Shown here: in pieces, positions 54,261 to 62,127 of the stretch
Numbering within the stretch: the stretch's first letter is position 1
How the letters are laid out: each line of letters opens with the position of its first letter
Assembly (NCBI RefSeq): GCF_000252445.1
Contig: NC_017791.1
Span: forward strand, 62,001-126,000
Direction: 5' to 3'
Length of the DNA stretch: 64,000 nt
Source: Deinococcus gobiensis I-0
GTDB taxonomy: Bacteria > Deinococcota > Deinococci > Deinococcales > Deinococcaceae
The notes under the pieces: model-generated
Told to the model about the DNA's origin: nothing
The model's database searches: none
What the model saw: only the letters and a program-made list of their open reading frames with translations
Made by a program: the position numbers and the translations under genes

Positions 54261-56222
54261 ATGACTGCGCCGCCTTTGATTGGCCGTGTCCAGCGGCATT
54301 GGCGCACCCAGGCAGGCCTCGACGGGTGCATCCTTCTCGTGAACGAAATCGAGCACCGCCTCACTGCCCCCCGTGGCCTGCCCCCAGTGCTCAAGGGCGC
54401 GCAGCTCCAGGTCACGGTCGAGGCAGGCGAGATCGTGACGGCCGAGCGTCTTGTCACGGAGACAGAGATTGCCTGGGCCTTCTACTCCCGCCTGCCGGGC
54501 CCGGCCGCGCGCAACGTGATCAAGGTGGTGCACGCCCTGGGCGACCAGACGCACGAGTTGGTACAGGGGCCACATGGCCTCCTCAGTGGAATCTCCGGCT
54601 GCACCCCCTCCCTCCTCAAAGCCATGCGGGACTATGCCCGCAAGGAAGGCCGCCTCTACACCACCCTGCGCGCCCTGGCCGACCTGGGCCTGCCGCCCGA
54701 GCACGCCCGCAGGCTGGTCAAGGTCCACGGTGCCGGAGCCGTGCGGCGCTTCGAGGAGGACCCCTATGCCGGCGTGCAGTACGGCATCGCCCTGAGCGTG
54801 CTCGACTATGCCGCCCGGCAGCAGGGCCTGAGTCTGTTCGACCCTCGCCGAGGCCCAGCGCTGGCCTACGAGATCGTGCGCCTCGCCTGTCAGGAACACG
54901 GGCATACCTGCCTGCCCTTGCCTGTCCTCTACGGTGAGCTCCGGGACCTGCATGCCCTGGAGGATGACGAGGCCACCGATGCCGTCGCCCGCGCCTTCCA
55001 GGCCGGGTCCCTGAAAGAAGCCCTGGGGGCCGCCTACCTTCCGGATCAGTTGCGCCTGGAATCCCGTCTCGCCGATGACGTCATCCGCCTGGTCCTCAGC
55101 ACGCCTACGCCCGTCAGGCCCCTCCTGCCCCCACACCTCACCGACGAACAGGGCGCGGCCGTCACGCTGGGGTGCCAGTCCACCCTGTGCATCATCACGG
55201 GCGGGCCCGGGACGGGGAAAACCACAACCCTCAAGGCCTTGCTCGACAGCTTGGAAGCCGCCGGCCTGGAGACCCTCCTATGCGCGCCCACGGGGAAGGC
55301 CGCGAGCCGGATGAGCCAGAGCACCGAGCGCGAGGCCACCACCCTCCACCGCATCCTGGGCTACGACGGGGCCGCCTACACGGGCGGGTCGATCCAGGCA
55401 GATGTCGTCGTCGTGGATGAAGTCAGCATGGCGAGCAACGAACTCCTGAGCCAGCTGCTCCGGGTGGTGCCGGATGCGACCCGCGTGATCCTGGTCGGCG
55501 ACGAGGATCAGTTACCACCTATCGACGCCGGGCACCCCCTGGCTGCTCTCATCCAGACGTTGCCGACAGCCCGCCTCACGAAGACGCACCGGCAGGCGCA
55601 GGGCAGTCCCATCCTGAAGCTCGCGGGCATGCTCATCAGCGGGGAAGCGCCGGTCAATACGGGTGTGCCCTTCCACGCGGCCGAGGTGACCCATCAGATC
55701 GTGGACCTCGTGCAGGCCCACCTGACGCCCCAGGGCCCCCCCATGGTCCTGACGGCTGGGAAAGCCGGGCCGCTGGGGGTCGATGCGCTGAATCTGGCCC
55801 TGCAGGCGGCCCTCAATCCAGGGACGGGCCGCCTGCGGGTGGGTGACCCGGTCATGGCCACCCGGAACAATCACGAGACCGGCCTGATGAACGGGATGAC
55901 CGGTCGGGTGACGGAGATCGGGAAGAAGCTGCGGTGCCTGTTCGACGACGTGCCCTATGAGTTCTCCGCGGAGGAGGCCGCGCAGCTGGCCCTGGCCTAC
56001 GCCATGACGATCCACCGTTCCCAGGGCAGTGAGTGGCCGGCCGTGATCGTGGTCCTGGCTGCCGCACACCAACGCCTCCTGTCCAGACAGCTCGCCTACA
56101 CGGCCGTCACCCGCGCGAAGTCGGTCCTCGTGGCCTCCGGCGAGCGGGCCGCCTGGACGTACTGCGCCCAGACAAACGCGCCCTACCGAAATTCCATGCT
56201 GGAGCGCTTTCTCCGCCTCTGA
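54261..56222 (+). CDS. RecD2/TraA-like SF1B DNA helicase
   Basis: 653 residues. N-terminal OB-like segment and HhH-like helices (ALADLGLPPEHARRLVKVHG), then SF1 core: Walker A TGGPGTGKTTTLKALLDSL near residue 313, Walker B VVVDEVSMASNELLSQLL, VGDEDQLPPIDAGHPLAALI, and UvrD_C_2 motif AYAMTIHRSQGSEW. It unwinds DNA 5'-3'. Compared with chromosomal RecD2 (about 715-800 residues) it is shorter, and relatives occur on plasmids. It heads the right-hand divergent promoter pair. Confidence 0.88.
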   Translation: MTAPPLIGRVQRHWRTQAGLDGCILLVNEIEHRLTAPRGLPPVLKGAQLQVTVEAGEIVTAERLVTETEIAWAFYSRLPGPAARNVIKVVHALGDQTHELVQGPHGLLSGISGCTPSLLKAMRDYARKEGRLYTTLRALADLGLPPEHARRLVKVHGAGAVRRFEEDPYAGVQYGIALSVLDYAARQQGLSLFDPRRGPALAYEIVRLACQEHGHTCLPLPVLYGELRDLHALEDDEATDAVARAFQAGSLKEALGAAYLPDQLRLESRLADDVIRLVLSTPTPVRPLLPPHLTDEQGAAVTLGCQSTLCIITGGPGTGKTTTLKALLDSLEAAGLETLLCAPTGKAASRMSQSTEREATTLHRILGYDGAAYTGGSIQADVVVVDEVSMASNELLSQLLRVVPDATRVILVGDEDQLPPIDAGHPLAALIQTLPTARLTKTHRQAQGSPILKLAGMLISGEAPVNTGVPFHAAEVTHQIVDLVQAHLTPQGPPMVLTAGKAGPLGVDALNLALQAALNPGTGRLRVGDPVMATRNNHETGLMNGMTGRVTEIGKKLRCLFDDVPYEFSAEEAAQLALAYAMTIHRSQGSEWPAVIVVLAAAHQRLLSRQLAYTAVTRAKSVLVASGERAAWTYCAQTNAPYRNSMLERFLRL

Positions 56223-56264
56223 GCCTGTACCCCCGTCGGGGGTAAGGCGTCCCATCTGGCAAGG

Positions 56265-56287
56265 CGTCACCCCAAGTACACGCACCG
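56265..56287 (+). promoter_or_regulatory. Accessory-module promoter box 10
   Basis: Exact consensus GTCACCCCAAGTACACGCAC, -10-like CACCGT, 5 nt to a GTG at 56293. The next proper gene is the prepilin at 56427, so this box probably drives the prepilin operon with a leader. Confidence 0.7.
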
Positions 56288-56292
56288 TAGGC

Positions 56293-56352
56293 GTGCGCTC
56301 GACCGCCCCATCTGCGCAAGGAGACCCCACCCCTATGTCCCAACCTCCCTAA
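56293..56352 (+). CDS. Candidate 19-residue leader peptide
   Basis: GTG 56293 to TAA 56352: starts VRSTAPSAQGDPTPMSQP. Its GTG stands where every other box has its start codon. A second ATG (56335) after AAGGAG is in the same frame. It could be a leader peptide for the prepilin operon or a relic. Confidence 0.35.
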   Translation: MRSTAPSAQGDPTPMSQPP

Positions 56353-56426
56353 ATCCAGTCGGCTTCATGCCTTGCCCTGAGCGGGCACCGTGACAGCTCC
56401 CCCCGCAAGGTCGTTCAGGAGTTTTA

Positions 56427-56876
56427 ATGCACAGACATTCAGCAACCCACCGTCAGCAAGGCTTCACCCTCATCGAGTTACTCGTGGTCATCGCCATCAT
56501 CGGCGTCCTCGCGGCCCTCTTCCTCCCGAGCTACCAGCGCTCCCAGAAACGCCCCTACGACGCCGCCTCCCTCCAGTGCGCACGCGCCATCGTCACGGCC
56601 GAGAACGTCGGCTTCATCGAGAAACGCGCCTTCGACAGCAGCCTGAATGCCCTCGGTGCCGACGTCAAAGAGGCCTGCCAGGACCAGGGTGTTCAGGTCA
56701 GCAGCGAGCGCCTGGACGGCGTGACCGCCGGGACCACCGGCAACAGCGGCATCGCGACCTCCGACGACAACTTCGCGTTCTCCGTCTGGCATCCGAATGG
56801 CAGCGGCGGCTACCACTACAACCGCAACGACGGCACCCGCGAGAACGGCGGCAAGCTCACGCTCCGGGCGTTCTGA
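56427..56876 (+). CDS. Type IV prepilin-like protein 1
   Basis: 149 residues. Leader MHRHSATHRQQG then FTLIELLVVIAIIGVLAALF, the class-III signal with Gly-1 and Glu+5, cleaved by prepilin peptidase PilD. The globular part has Cys pairs in LQCARAIVTAEN and EACQDQGVQV and the family motif VWHPNGSGG. First of a tandem set of seven; it is the most diverged of the first four. AGTTTTA precedes the ATG without a clear ribosome site. Confidence 0.9.
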   Translation: MHRHSATHRQQGFTLIELLVVIAIIGVLAALFLPSYQRSQKRPYDAASLQCARAIVTAENVGFIEKRAFDSSLNALGADVKEACQDQGVQVSSERLDGVTAGTTGNSGIATSDDNFAFSVWHPNGSGGYHYNRNDGTRENGGKLTLRAF

Positions 56877-56884
56877 GGTCTTCC

Positions 56885-57337
56885 ATGCATCCATCCCGTC
56901 AGCAAGGCTTCACTCTCATCGAGCTTCTCGTGGTGATCGCCATCATCGGCGTTCTCGCGGCCATCTTCCTGCCCAGTTACCAGAGGGCACAGAAACGCCC
57001 ATATGACGCTGCGGCCGCCCAATGTGGGCGGGCCATCGTGACCAATGAAACCACGTACCGCATTGAGAACCGCACGTTCACCGGGGACCTCAATGCGCTC
57101 GGCGAGGATGTCAAGGAGGCCTGCCAGGATCAGGGCGTGCGCTGGAATGTCCATGCCGGAGGTGTAGACCCGAACAGCGGTTCCCAAGCCATCAATGCGG
57201 ATGGGAACAACTTAGCGTTCAAAGTTTGGCATCCGAATGGCACGGGCTTTTTCCGCTGGTGGACGCTGTCGCCCAACCCGCAGGGCTCCGGAGACCGTCT
57301 GAACCGCATGTTCGACTGGGACGGCAACCTCCGATGA
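56885..57337 (+). CDS. Type IV prepilin-like protein 2
   Basis: 150 residues. Leader MHPSRQQG, then FTLIELLVVIAIIGVLAAIF. AQCGRAIVTNETTYRIENRT and KEACQDQGVRWN carry the Cys pair, KVWHPNGTGFFRWWT the aromatic C-terminal segment. Its first 240 nt are almost identical to prepilin 3. Spaced 500 nt from the next start. Confidence 0.9.
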   Translation: MHPSRQQGFTLIELLVVIAIIGVLAAIFLPSYQRAQKRPYDAAAAQCGRAIVTNETTYRIENRTFTGDLNALGEDVKEACQDQGVRWNVHAGGVDPNSGSQAINADGNNLAFKVWHPNGTGFFRWWTLSPNPQGSGDRLNRMFDWDGNLR

Positions 57338-57384
57338 TTCCTCCACTCCAGCCAGCGCCGTCCCCCCATCTCTGGCGGTCTTCC

Positions 57385-57837
57385 ATGCCGCCATCCCGTC
57401 AGCAGGGGTTCACCCTGATCGAACTCCTCGTGGTGATCGCCATCATCGGCGTTCTCGCGGCCATCTTCCTGCCCAGTTACCAGAGGGCACAGAAACGCCC
57501 ATATGACGCTGCGGCCGCTCAATGTGGGCGGGCCATCGTGACCAACGAGACGACGTACCGCATCGAGAACCGCACGTTCACCGGGGACCTCAATGCGCTC
57601 GGCGAGGATGTCAAGGAGGCCTGCCAGGACCAGGGCGTGCGCCTCGGCATCCACGCGGGTGGCACCGATCCCAACGCCGGCTCGCAAGGTTTCGAAGGCA
57701 CGAGCGACAATCTGGCCTTCAAAGTCTGGCACCCGAACGGCACGGGCTTTTACCGCTGGTGGACACAGTCACCCGACCCTCAGGCACAGGGCAACCGTCT
57801 GAATCGCATGTTCAATTGGGACGGAAGTTCCAGATGA
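57385..57837 (+). CDS. Type IV prepilin-like protein 3
   Basis: 150 residues. Leader MPPSRQQG and the same cleavage region as 2 and 4. The shared segment up to CQDQGVR is nearly identical in DNA to prepilin 2, then the two diverge (LGIHAGGTDPNAGS versus WNVHAGGVDPNSGS). KVWHPNGTGFYRWWTQSP near the end. Confidence 0.9.
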   Translation: MPPSRQQGFTLIELLVVIAIIGVLAAIFLPSYQRAQKRPYDAAAAQCGRAIVTNETTYRIENRTFTGDLNALGEDVKEACQDQGVRLGIHAGGTDPNAGSQGFEGTSDNLAFKVWHPNGTGFYRWWTQSPDPQAQGNRLNRMFNWDGSSR

Positions 57838-57887
57838 ATGATGTGTCCCTGCCTGCCTCGTTCGATTCACCCCATCAGAGGTCTTCC

Positions 57888-58349
57888 ATGCCGCCATCCC
57901 GTCAGCAGGGGTTCACCCTGATCGAACTCCTCGTCGTCATCGCCATCATCGGCGTTCTGGCAGCCATCTTCCTGCCCAGTTATCAGAAGGCACAGAAACG
58001 GCCGTACGACGCCGCTGCACTCCAGTGTGGCCGAGCCATCGTGACGGCAGAAATCACCCGCAAGATCGAGAGCGGCAGTTACGGGAACAACACGGCCCAG
58101 TTGGGCGAGGACGTCAAGGAGGCCTGCCAGGATCAGGGCGTGCAGATCGTCCGGGATACGACCCCCGTGCGGGGCGCGAATACACCGGGTACCGGCGAGA
58201 TCGGCATCGGCATCCCACAGGGACAACCCCCCTACATCGCGTTCAAGGTCTACCACCCGCAGGGCAGTGGGTACTACGTCTACGTCAATACGGTGAATGC
58301 GGAGTCCAGGGACAAGCTGGGCAAGAAATACGAGTGGGAGACGAACTGA
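57888..58349 (+). CDS. Type IV prepilin-like protein 4
   Basis: 153 residues. Leader MPPSRQQG. LQCGRAIVTAEITRKIESGS and EACQDQGVQIVRDTTPVRGA; C-terminal part YHPQGSGYYVYVNTVNAE. A longer start at 57834 overlapping the previous stop is possible, but a short leader is typical and is preceded by the repeated TCTTCCATGC. Confidence 0.88.
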   Translation: MPPSRQQGFTLIELLVVIAIIGVLAAIFLPSYQKAQKRPYDAAALQCGRAIVTAEITRKIESGSYGNNTAQLGEDVKEACQDQGVQIVRDTTPVRGANTPGTGEIGIGIPQGQPPYIAFKVYHPQGSGYYVYVNTVNAESRDKLGKKYEWETN

Positions 58350-58804
58350 TGCAGCAGCAGACCCAGGGCTTTACCCTTATTGAGCTTCTCGTGGTGATCG
58401 CCATCATCGGTGTCCTGGCGGCCATCTTCCTGCCGAGCTACCAGCGGGCGCAGAAGCGGCCGTACGACGCTGCTTCCGTCCAGTGCGCTCGGGCCATCGT
58501 GACTGCCGAGACCACGCGCAAGATCGAGGTGCGCTTCTACAGCGACAACGTCAACGCCCTGGGCGAGGACGTCAAGGAGGCCTGCCAGGACCAGGGCGTG
58601 CAGGTCGGTCGAGACAATGTCGCGGTCACCGGCCCCACGATGGCGGGCACAGGCGTCGTGGGGATCGGATCGAATCAGGACGGCTCGAGCTACATCGCCT
58701 TCCGGACGTGGCATGCGAACGGGAATGGGTTCTATCACTACTCCAACGCGCTGAACACGCCCTCCGAGTACCGCCTCGGCAAACGCTTCGACTGGGGGAG
58801 CTGA
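58349..58804 (+). CDS. Type IV prepilin-like protein 5
   Basis: 151 residues. Leader MQQQTQG. VQCARAIVTAETTRKIEVRF, EACQDQGVQVGRDNVAVTGP and RTWHANGNGFYHYSN. It starts on the previous stop (TGATG). Confidence 0.9.
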   Translation: MQQQTQGFTLIELLVVIAIIGVLAAIFLPSYQRAQKRPYDAASVQCARAIVTAETTRKIEVRFYSDNVNALGEDVKEACQDQGVQVGRDNVAVTGPTMAGTGVVGIGSNQDGSSYIAFRTWHANGNGFYHYSNALNTPSEYRLGKRFDWGS

Positions 58805-58806
58805 AT

Positions 58807-59244
58807 ATGCGACGCCAACATCAGCAGGGCTTTACCCTTATTGAATTGCTCGTGGTGATCGCCATCATCGGTATCCTGGCGGCCATCTTCCTGCCCAGCT
58901 ATCAGAAGGCGCAGAAGCGACCCTATGACGCGGCCGCGCAGCAATGTGGGCGGGCCATCTGGACAGAGACCATCGCCCGCCGGGCGGAATCGTCGAGCTT
59001 CCGGTCGACGTTCAACATCAGCGCGTTGGGGGCGGATGTGAAGGAGGTCTGCCAGGATCAGGGCATCCAGGTGCATCACTTCGACTCCACAGGCCTGAGC
59101 AAGGGCGGCACGGGGGATGGCGAGGTCACGATGAACATGGAGGTGACCTGCTTCCTCACCTGGTCGCCCAACGGCACCAAGCTCTTCGAATGGCAGAAGG
59201 GGTGCAACCAGGGTGCCCCGCTCATGCGCGCTATCGAGTGGTGA
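58807..59244 (+). CDS. Type IV prepilin-like protein 6
   Basis: 145 residues. Leader MRRQHQQG. QQCGRAIWTETIARRAESSS replaces the usual IVT, and VCQDQGIQVHHFDSTGL differs at the start. An additional Cys pair (VTCFLTW, KGCNQGAP) occurs near the end. Confidence 0.9.
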   Translation: MRRQHQQGFTLIELLVVIAIIGILAAIFLPSYQKAQKRPYDAAAQQCGRAIWTETIARRAESSSFRSTFNISALGADVKEVCQDQGIQVHHFDSTGLSKGGTGDGEVTMNMEVTCFLTWSPNGTKLFEWQKGCNQGAPLMRAIEW

Positions 59245-59618
59245 TGCGGCCGATTCGGGCGCAGGGCTTCACCCTCATCGAGTTGCTCGTGATCATTCTG
59301 ATCATTGGCATTCTGGCGGCCGTCCTCGTCCCGAATCTGCAGGGCGCACGCCGGGCGGCGAACGACACTGTCGCCGTGAACTGTGGCCGAGGCCTGGTGC
59401 AGGCGGCCGTCAGCGCGAAGCTCGATCAAGGCCCTGGGGCCACTTACCGCTCCGCCGCGCAGCTCCTGAACACGCCACTCGGGCGGGTGTGCCAAGCACC
59501 GGATCTAGAGATCGTGACGGTCGAGGCGAACACGGAAACCTTCCGGTACACCGTCCGACATCTGAATGGAAACCGGACAATTGTGGTCACCCGATCAGGC
59601 TTGAAGCGCGAGAAGTAA
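59244..59618 (+). CDS. Type IV prepilin-like protein 7 (divergent)
   Basis: 124 residues, overlapping the previous stop (TGATG). Leader MRPIRAQG, then FTLIELLVIILIIGILAAVL, then LVPNLQGARRAANDT in place of the LPSYQ-QKRPYD common to the others. NCGRGLVQAAVSAKLD and GRVCQAPDLEI keep the Cys pair. It resembles a minor pseudopilin closing the operon. The terminator follows 6 nt later. Confidence 0.88.
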   Translation: MRPIRAQGFTLIELLVIILIIGILAAVLVPNLQGARRAANDTVAVNCGRGLVQAAVSAKLDQGPGATYRSAAQLLNTPLGRVCQAPDLEIVTVEANTETFRYTVRHLNGNRTIVVTRSGLKREK

Positions 59619-59624
59619 ATGCAG

Positions 59625-59661
59625 GAAGCAGGAGCGAAGGGGGGTCCTTCGCTCCTGCTTC
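59625..59661 (+). terminator. Terminator of the prepilin operon
   Basis: A perfect 16-bp stem (GAAGCAGGAGCGAAGG and complement) with a 5-nt loop starts 6 nt after the last prepilin stop. The T-tract after it is weak, so Rho may help. The next 250 nt hold no gene. Confidence 0.75.
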
Positions 59662-59913
59662 TGATTTGAATTGTTTCATTACGTCTGGGACGGCTTGAAT
59701 TTCGCTTCCTCACAGGAGGGCCAGGAAGGGGCCTCCAAATTGTTTTGAGGGGTAAAGGTCCCCCTGTTTTGCTGGTGGGGCTCTCAAGCCCTTGCTTCAT
59801 TTCTCACCCTATTTGGTATAACCCGTCTTAAGTAAACTAGATACAGACCCCCGCATATGCCGAGGGCCTTCCCCTTATCGCCCAATCCAGGCCTGCCGCG
59901 GCTACAGTGGTCT

Positions 59914-60186
59914 ATGTCCGAGAAGACCCTTCAGGAAATCGGCGAGAACCTCCTGCGCATCATCGAGGAACACGAGGCCCTCGTCGTGGAACTCCGCCGT
60001 CACCCCAGTCGAGATGATCATCTTCAGACCGTCTTCATTCAGCAGCTCGTTCTCAGTGGCGACGATGCCGTCCGTCAGGCTGTAGAAACCAGCATCCGAA
60101 CACTGGTGGTCCAGCGTGACTTAATGGAGCGCCTCCTCTATGCCTTGGGTCCAGTCCCCCCATGCATCCGGCCCCTCCTCAATTAG
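59914..60186 (+). CDS. Small helical protein, 90 residues
   Basis: Not recognised. SEKTLQEIGENLLRIIEEHE, VVELRRHPSRDDHLQTVFIQ and TSIRTLVVQRDLMERLLYAL are amphipathic helices, so a coiled-coil regulator or adaptor is possible. TACAGT plus 5 nt precedes the ATG, a leaderless-type promoter. Confidence 0.6.
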   Translation: MSEKTLQEIGENLLRIIEEHEALVVELRRHPSRDDHLQTVFIQQLVLSGDDAVRQAVETSIRTLVVQRDLMERLLYALGPVPPCIRPLLN

Positions 60187-60249
60187 CAGGGGCCGGATGC
60201 CGCTCCGTCCCCTCCGAGGGCGTTCCCGAACCTCTTTCCGGAAGACCCT

Positions 60250-60549
60250 TCAGGTCCCACGCTCCCAGGGTCCTTTCCGGTTCTTGACGACGCCATAAGC
60301 CTCATGCAGCGCTTCTTCGGCAGCTGGACCAGACCTCAGCCAGTATCGGCTCTCGAGCGCGTCCCGTTGTGGAAGATGGCCCAGAAGTTCACGGGCCCTC
60401 AGTTCCTCGATGATGATTTCCAGCCGGGACAGGCGCAGCACCTTGCCATGTGTGGCCAGTTGATGGGTCACATCGTTGAGCGACTGTGGCTCCTGGGTCA
60501 TCAGGAGCAGGATGCGGGCCTGCCAGAAGGTCAGAGGAAGGGGAGTCAC
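60250..60549 (-). CDS. Winged-helix-like protein, paralogue 1
   Basis: 99 residues with LTFWQARILLLMTQEPQSLN, LRLSRLEIIIEELRARELLG and ALESRYWLRSGPAAEEALHE, a helix-turn-helix plus wing pattern. A paralogue lies at 61408-61695. The GTG start overlaps the stop of a leader ORF (GTGA), so translation depends on that ORF. Confidence 0.65.
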   Translation of the reverse strand: MTPLPLTFWQARILLLMTQEPQSLNDVTHQLATHGKVLRLSRLEIIIEELRARELLGHLPQRDALESRYWLRSGPAAEEALHEAYGVVKNRKGPWERGT

Positions 60550-60575
60550 GCGGGGCTGACAGTCCAGGGGGCCAT
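60546..60575 (-). CDS. Leader ORF 1 (9 residues), coupled to 60250-60549
   Basis: ATG 60575 codes for MAPWTVSPA, then TGA overlapping the GTG of the following gene. Upstream, TACGCT (60582-60587) is 6 nt from the ATG, so the mRNA would be leaderless. The second paralogue has the same arrangement. Confidence 0.5.
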   Translation of the reverse strand: MAPWTVSPA

Positions 60576-60692
60576 CTTGACAGCGTACGCGACTTCACCG
60601 GCATGGCGCCGTAGAGATCGACATCGCATGAGACATTGGGCTCGCTCAACCATCTGCCGGGGGCCTGCCCTTTGAAGCCTCTACAGTGAGTC

Positions 60693-61028
60693 ATGCGCCT
60701 GACCCCCGACCCCACCCTTCCCCCACGCACCGGTCGCTGGCTCATGCGCGGCGTCTATGTCGCCCTAGGGCTCATGGCGACCATCTCCCTCCTGATGTTC
60801 GTCTGGCCCCATTTCGATCCGATCTTGTCTGTCATCCGAGTCCTCTGCGTTGCGCTCATCCTCACGCTGCTCGGGATCGTCACGCTCTTTGCCCTCCAGC
60901 GTCGCTGGTGGCAAATGGGGGGGGTGGGCCTCGTCATGATCTTGCCCATCCTTTTGCTGCAGATCCAGCCCGGACCTCCACCTCCCCCGGAAATCACCAT
61001 TCCTCTACCGCCCGATCCAGGCCTGTAA
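60693..61028 (+). CDS. Small membrane protein, 111 residues
   Basis: Three membrane segments (GVYVALGLMATISLLMFVW, VIRVLCVALILTLLGIVTLF, MGGVGLVMILPILLLQIQ) and a Pro-rich tail. TACAGT and 5 nt precede the ATG. The 3' end overlaps the convergent gene by 24 nt. Function unknown. Confidence 0.65.
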   Translation: MRLTPDPTLPPRTGRWLMRGVYVALGLMATISLLMFVWPHFDPILSVIRVLCVALILTLLGIVTLFALQRRWWQMGGVGLVMILPILLLQIQPGPPPPPEITIPLPPDPGL

Positions 61029-61349
61029 CTCCGCTGCCGCTTCCGGCCCGGGCGTCCAGTCCGCCCGCGCTGTGGGCTGGCCCGTCTGCTGGGCATGCAC
61101 CGTCAGCACCCCGCCCGCACTACTCACCCCCGCGTGCCAGATGGGCACCGTCATCGAGGCATCCTCCCCCCGCACGGCCGCGTGGACCACCTGGTCGAAG
61201 GGCGCGGCGTAGGTGGGGCTGAGGTCGAACCAGAAGACCTGCTCACCATTCACCCGCCCCACTACGCGGTAGGTGTACCCGTACAGCGAGAAGATCAGCT
61301 CGGCACCGGCAGGCGCGACGGGGGTCAGGGTCAGGTGCTGCGGAGTCAT
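61005..61349 (-). CDS. Hypothetical protein, 114 residues
   Basis: Not recognised. MTPQHLTLTPVAPAGAELIF, SLYGYTYRVVGRVNGEQVFW and SMTVPIWHAGVSSAGGVLTV; beta-rich. TACCCT and 5 nt lie before the ATG at 61349, a leaderless-type promoter. Confidence 0.6.
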   Translation of the reverse strand: MTPQHLTLTPVAPAGAELIFSLYGYTYRVVGRVNGEQVFWFDLSPTYAAPFDQVVHAAVRGEDASMTVPIWHAGVSSAGGVLTVHAQQTGQPTARADWTPGPEAAAELQAWIGR

Positions 61350-61407
61350 GGCCCAGGGTAGGCCGAGCCAGCCGCCGGGCGCGCCGGGGTGAAGCGTGCC
61401 GCAAGGG

Positions 61408-61695
61408 CTACTTTCGGGGCGAGCCGCTCTTGACCACCGCGTAAGCATCGTCGAGGGCCTGCTCGACCAGAGGGTCGGCGCTCAGCCAGTAGCGGCCCCC
61501 CGTCCGACCCGTCTTCAAGGTGTGCTCCAGCAGACCAAGGGCCTTCAGCTCATCGAGGAGCTGCCGCACGCGGGCGGGGTCCAGGACTGCGCCGCGCGCC
61601 GCGATCCGGTTCGTGACCTCCTCGACCGACTGGGGCTCGAGGGTGACGAGCAGGAGCACGCGGGCCTGCCAGAAGGTTAGGGGAACAGCGGTCAT
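61408..61695 (-). CDS. Winged-helix-like protein, paralogue 2
   Basis: 95 residues. LTFWQARVLLLVTLEPQSVE, LDPARVRQLLDELKALGLLE and GRYWLSADPLVEQALDDAYA match paralogue 1 in order and spacing. ATG overlaps the TGA of leader ORF 2 (ATGA). The pair probably arose by duplication with the 60-62 kb region between them. Confidence 0.65.
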   Translation of the reverse strand: MTAVPLTFWQARVLLLVTLEPQSVEEVTNRIAARGAVLDPARVRQLLDELKALGLLEHTLKTGRTGGRYWLSADPLVEQALDDAYAVVKSGSPRK

Positions 61696-61718
61696 GCGGG
61701 GAGACCCTGGAGGTTCAT
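61692..61718 (-). CDS. Leader ORF 2 (8 residues), coupled to 61408-61695
   Basis: ATG 61718 codes for MNLQGLPA, then TGA overlapping the ATG of the wHTH gene. TACCCT (61725-61730) is 6 nt upstream. Its counterpart in leader ORF 1 also ends PA-stop. Confidence 0.5.
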   Translation of the reverse strand: MNLQGLPA

Positions 61719-61732
61719 CCGTGCAGGGTAGG

Positions 61733-61975
61733 TCATTCCACCGGCACGGCTTCGGAGAAGTCGAAATCGTACCAGCCGCCGGGTTCGCCGAGGTCCTGGC
61801 CGGTCAGCAGCAGTTCGGTGGCCCAGAGGTCCCAGACGGCGGCCTGCACGTCGGGGTGGCAGCCCAGATCGTCCGCAAGCGCCCGGTGGTCCTCCCCCGG
61901 CGGTAGCCCCAGGCCCGCGCGCCGGTACAGGTCGCCGACCAGCAGGGCGAACTCGGGGTGGGAGAGGTGGTGCAT
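61733..61975 (-). CDS. Hypothetical protein, 80 residues
   Basis: Not recognised. MHHLSHPEFALLVGDLYRRA, DHRALADDLGCHPDVQAAVW and GWYDFDFSEAVPVE. TACCCT plus 6 nt precedes the ATG at 61975. Leads toward leader ORF 2. Confidence 0.55.
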   Translation of the reverse strand: MHHLSHPEFALLVGDLYRRAGLGLPPGEDHRALADDLGCHPDVQAAVWDLWATELLLTGQDLGEPGGWYDFDFSEAVPVE

Positions 61976-62017
61976 GGGGCCAGGGTAGCGCTGCTGGGGG
62001 CGCCTCCCAACGCAAAA

Positions 62018-62064
62018 AAGGCCCCACCCCGCCCAGGCACGAAGCCGAAGCGGGGTGGGGCCTT
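62018..62064 (-). terminator. Intrinsic terminator (minus strand)
   Basis: A 15-bp stem (AAGGCCCCACCCCGC and complement, 17-nt loop) is followed on the minus strand by TTTTTT. It ends the transcript of 62128-62454 before the next minus-strand gene. Confidence 0.85.
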
Positions 62065-62127
62065 CTCTCCAGGGCAACGCCGCACCAGGCGAGGCGACGA
62101 TCCTACTGAATCCAGAAGAGGCGAAGG

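Noticed and set aside
56427..59618. Regularly spaced repeats that might be a CRISPR array
   Set aside because: The repeat unit is about 440-500 bp and codes for prepilins; no short repeats with unique spacers.
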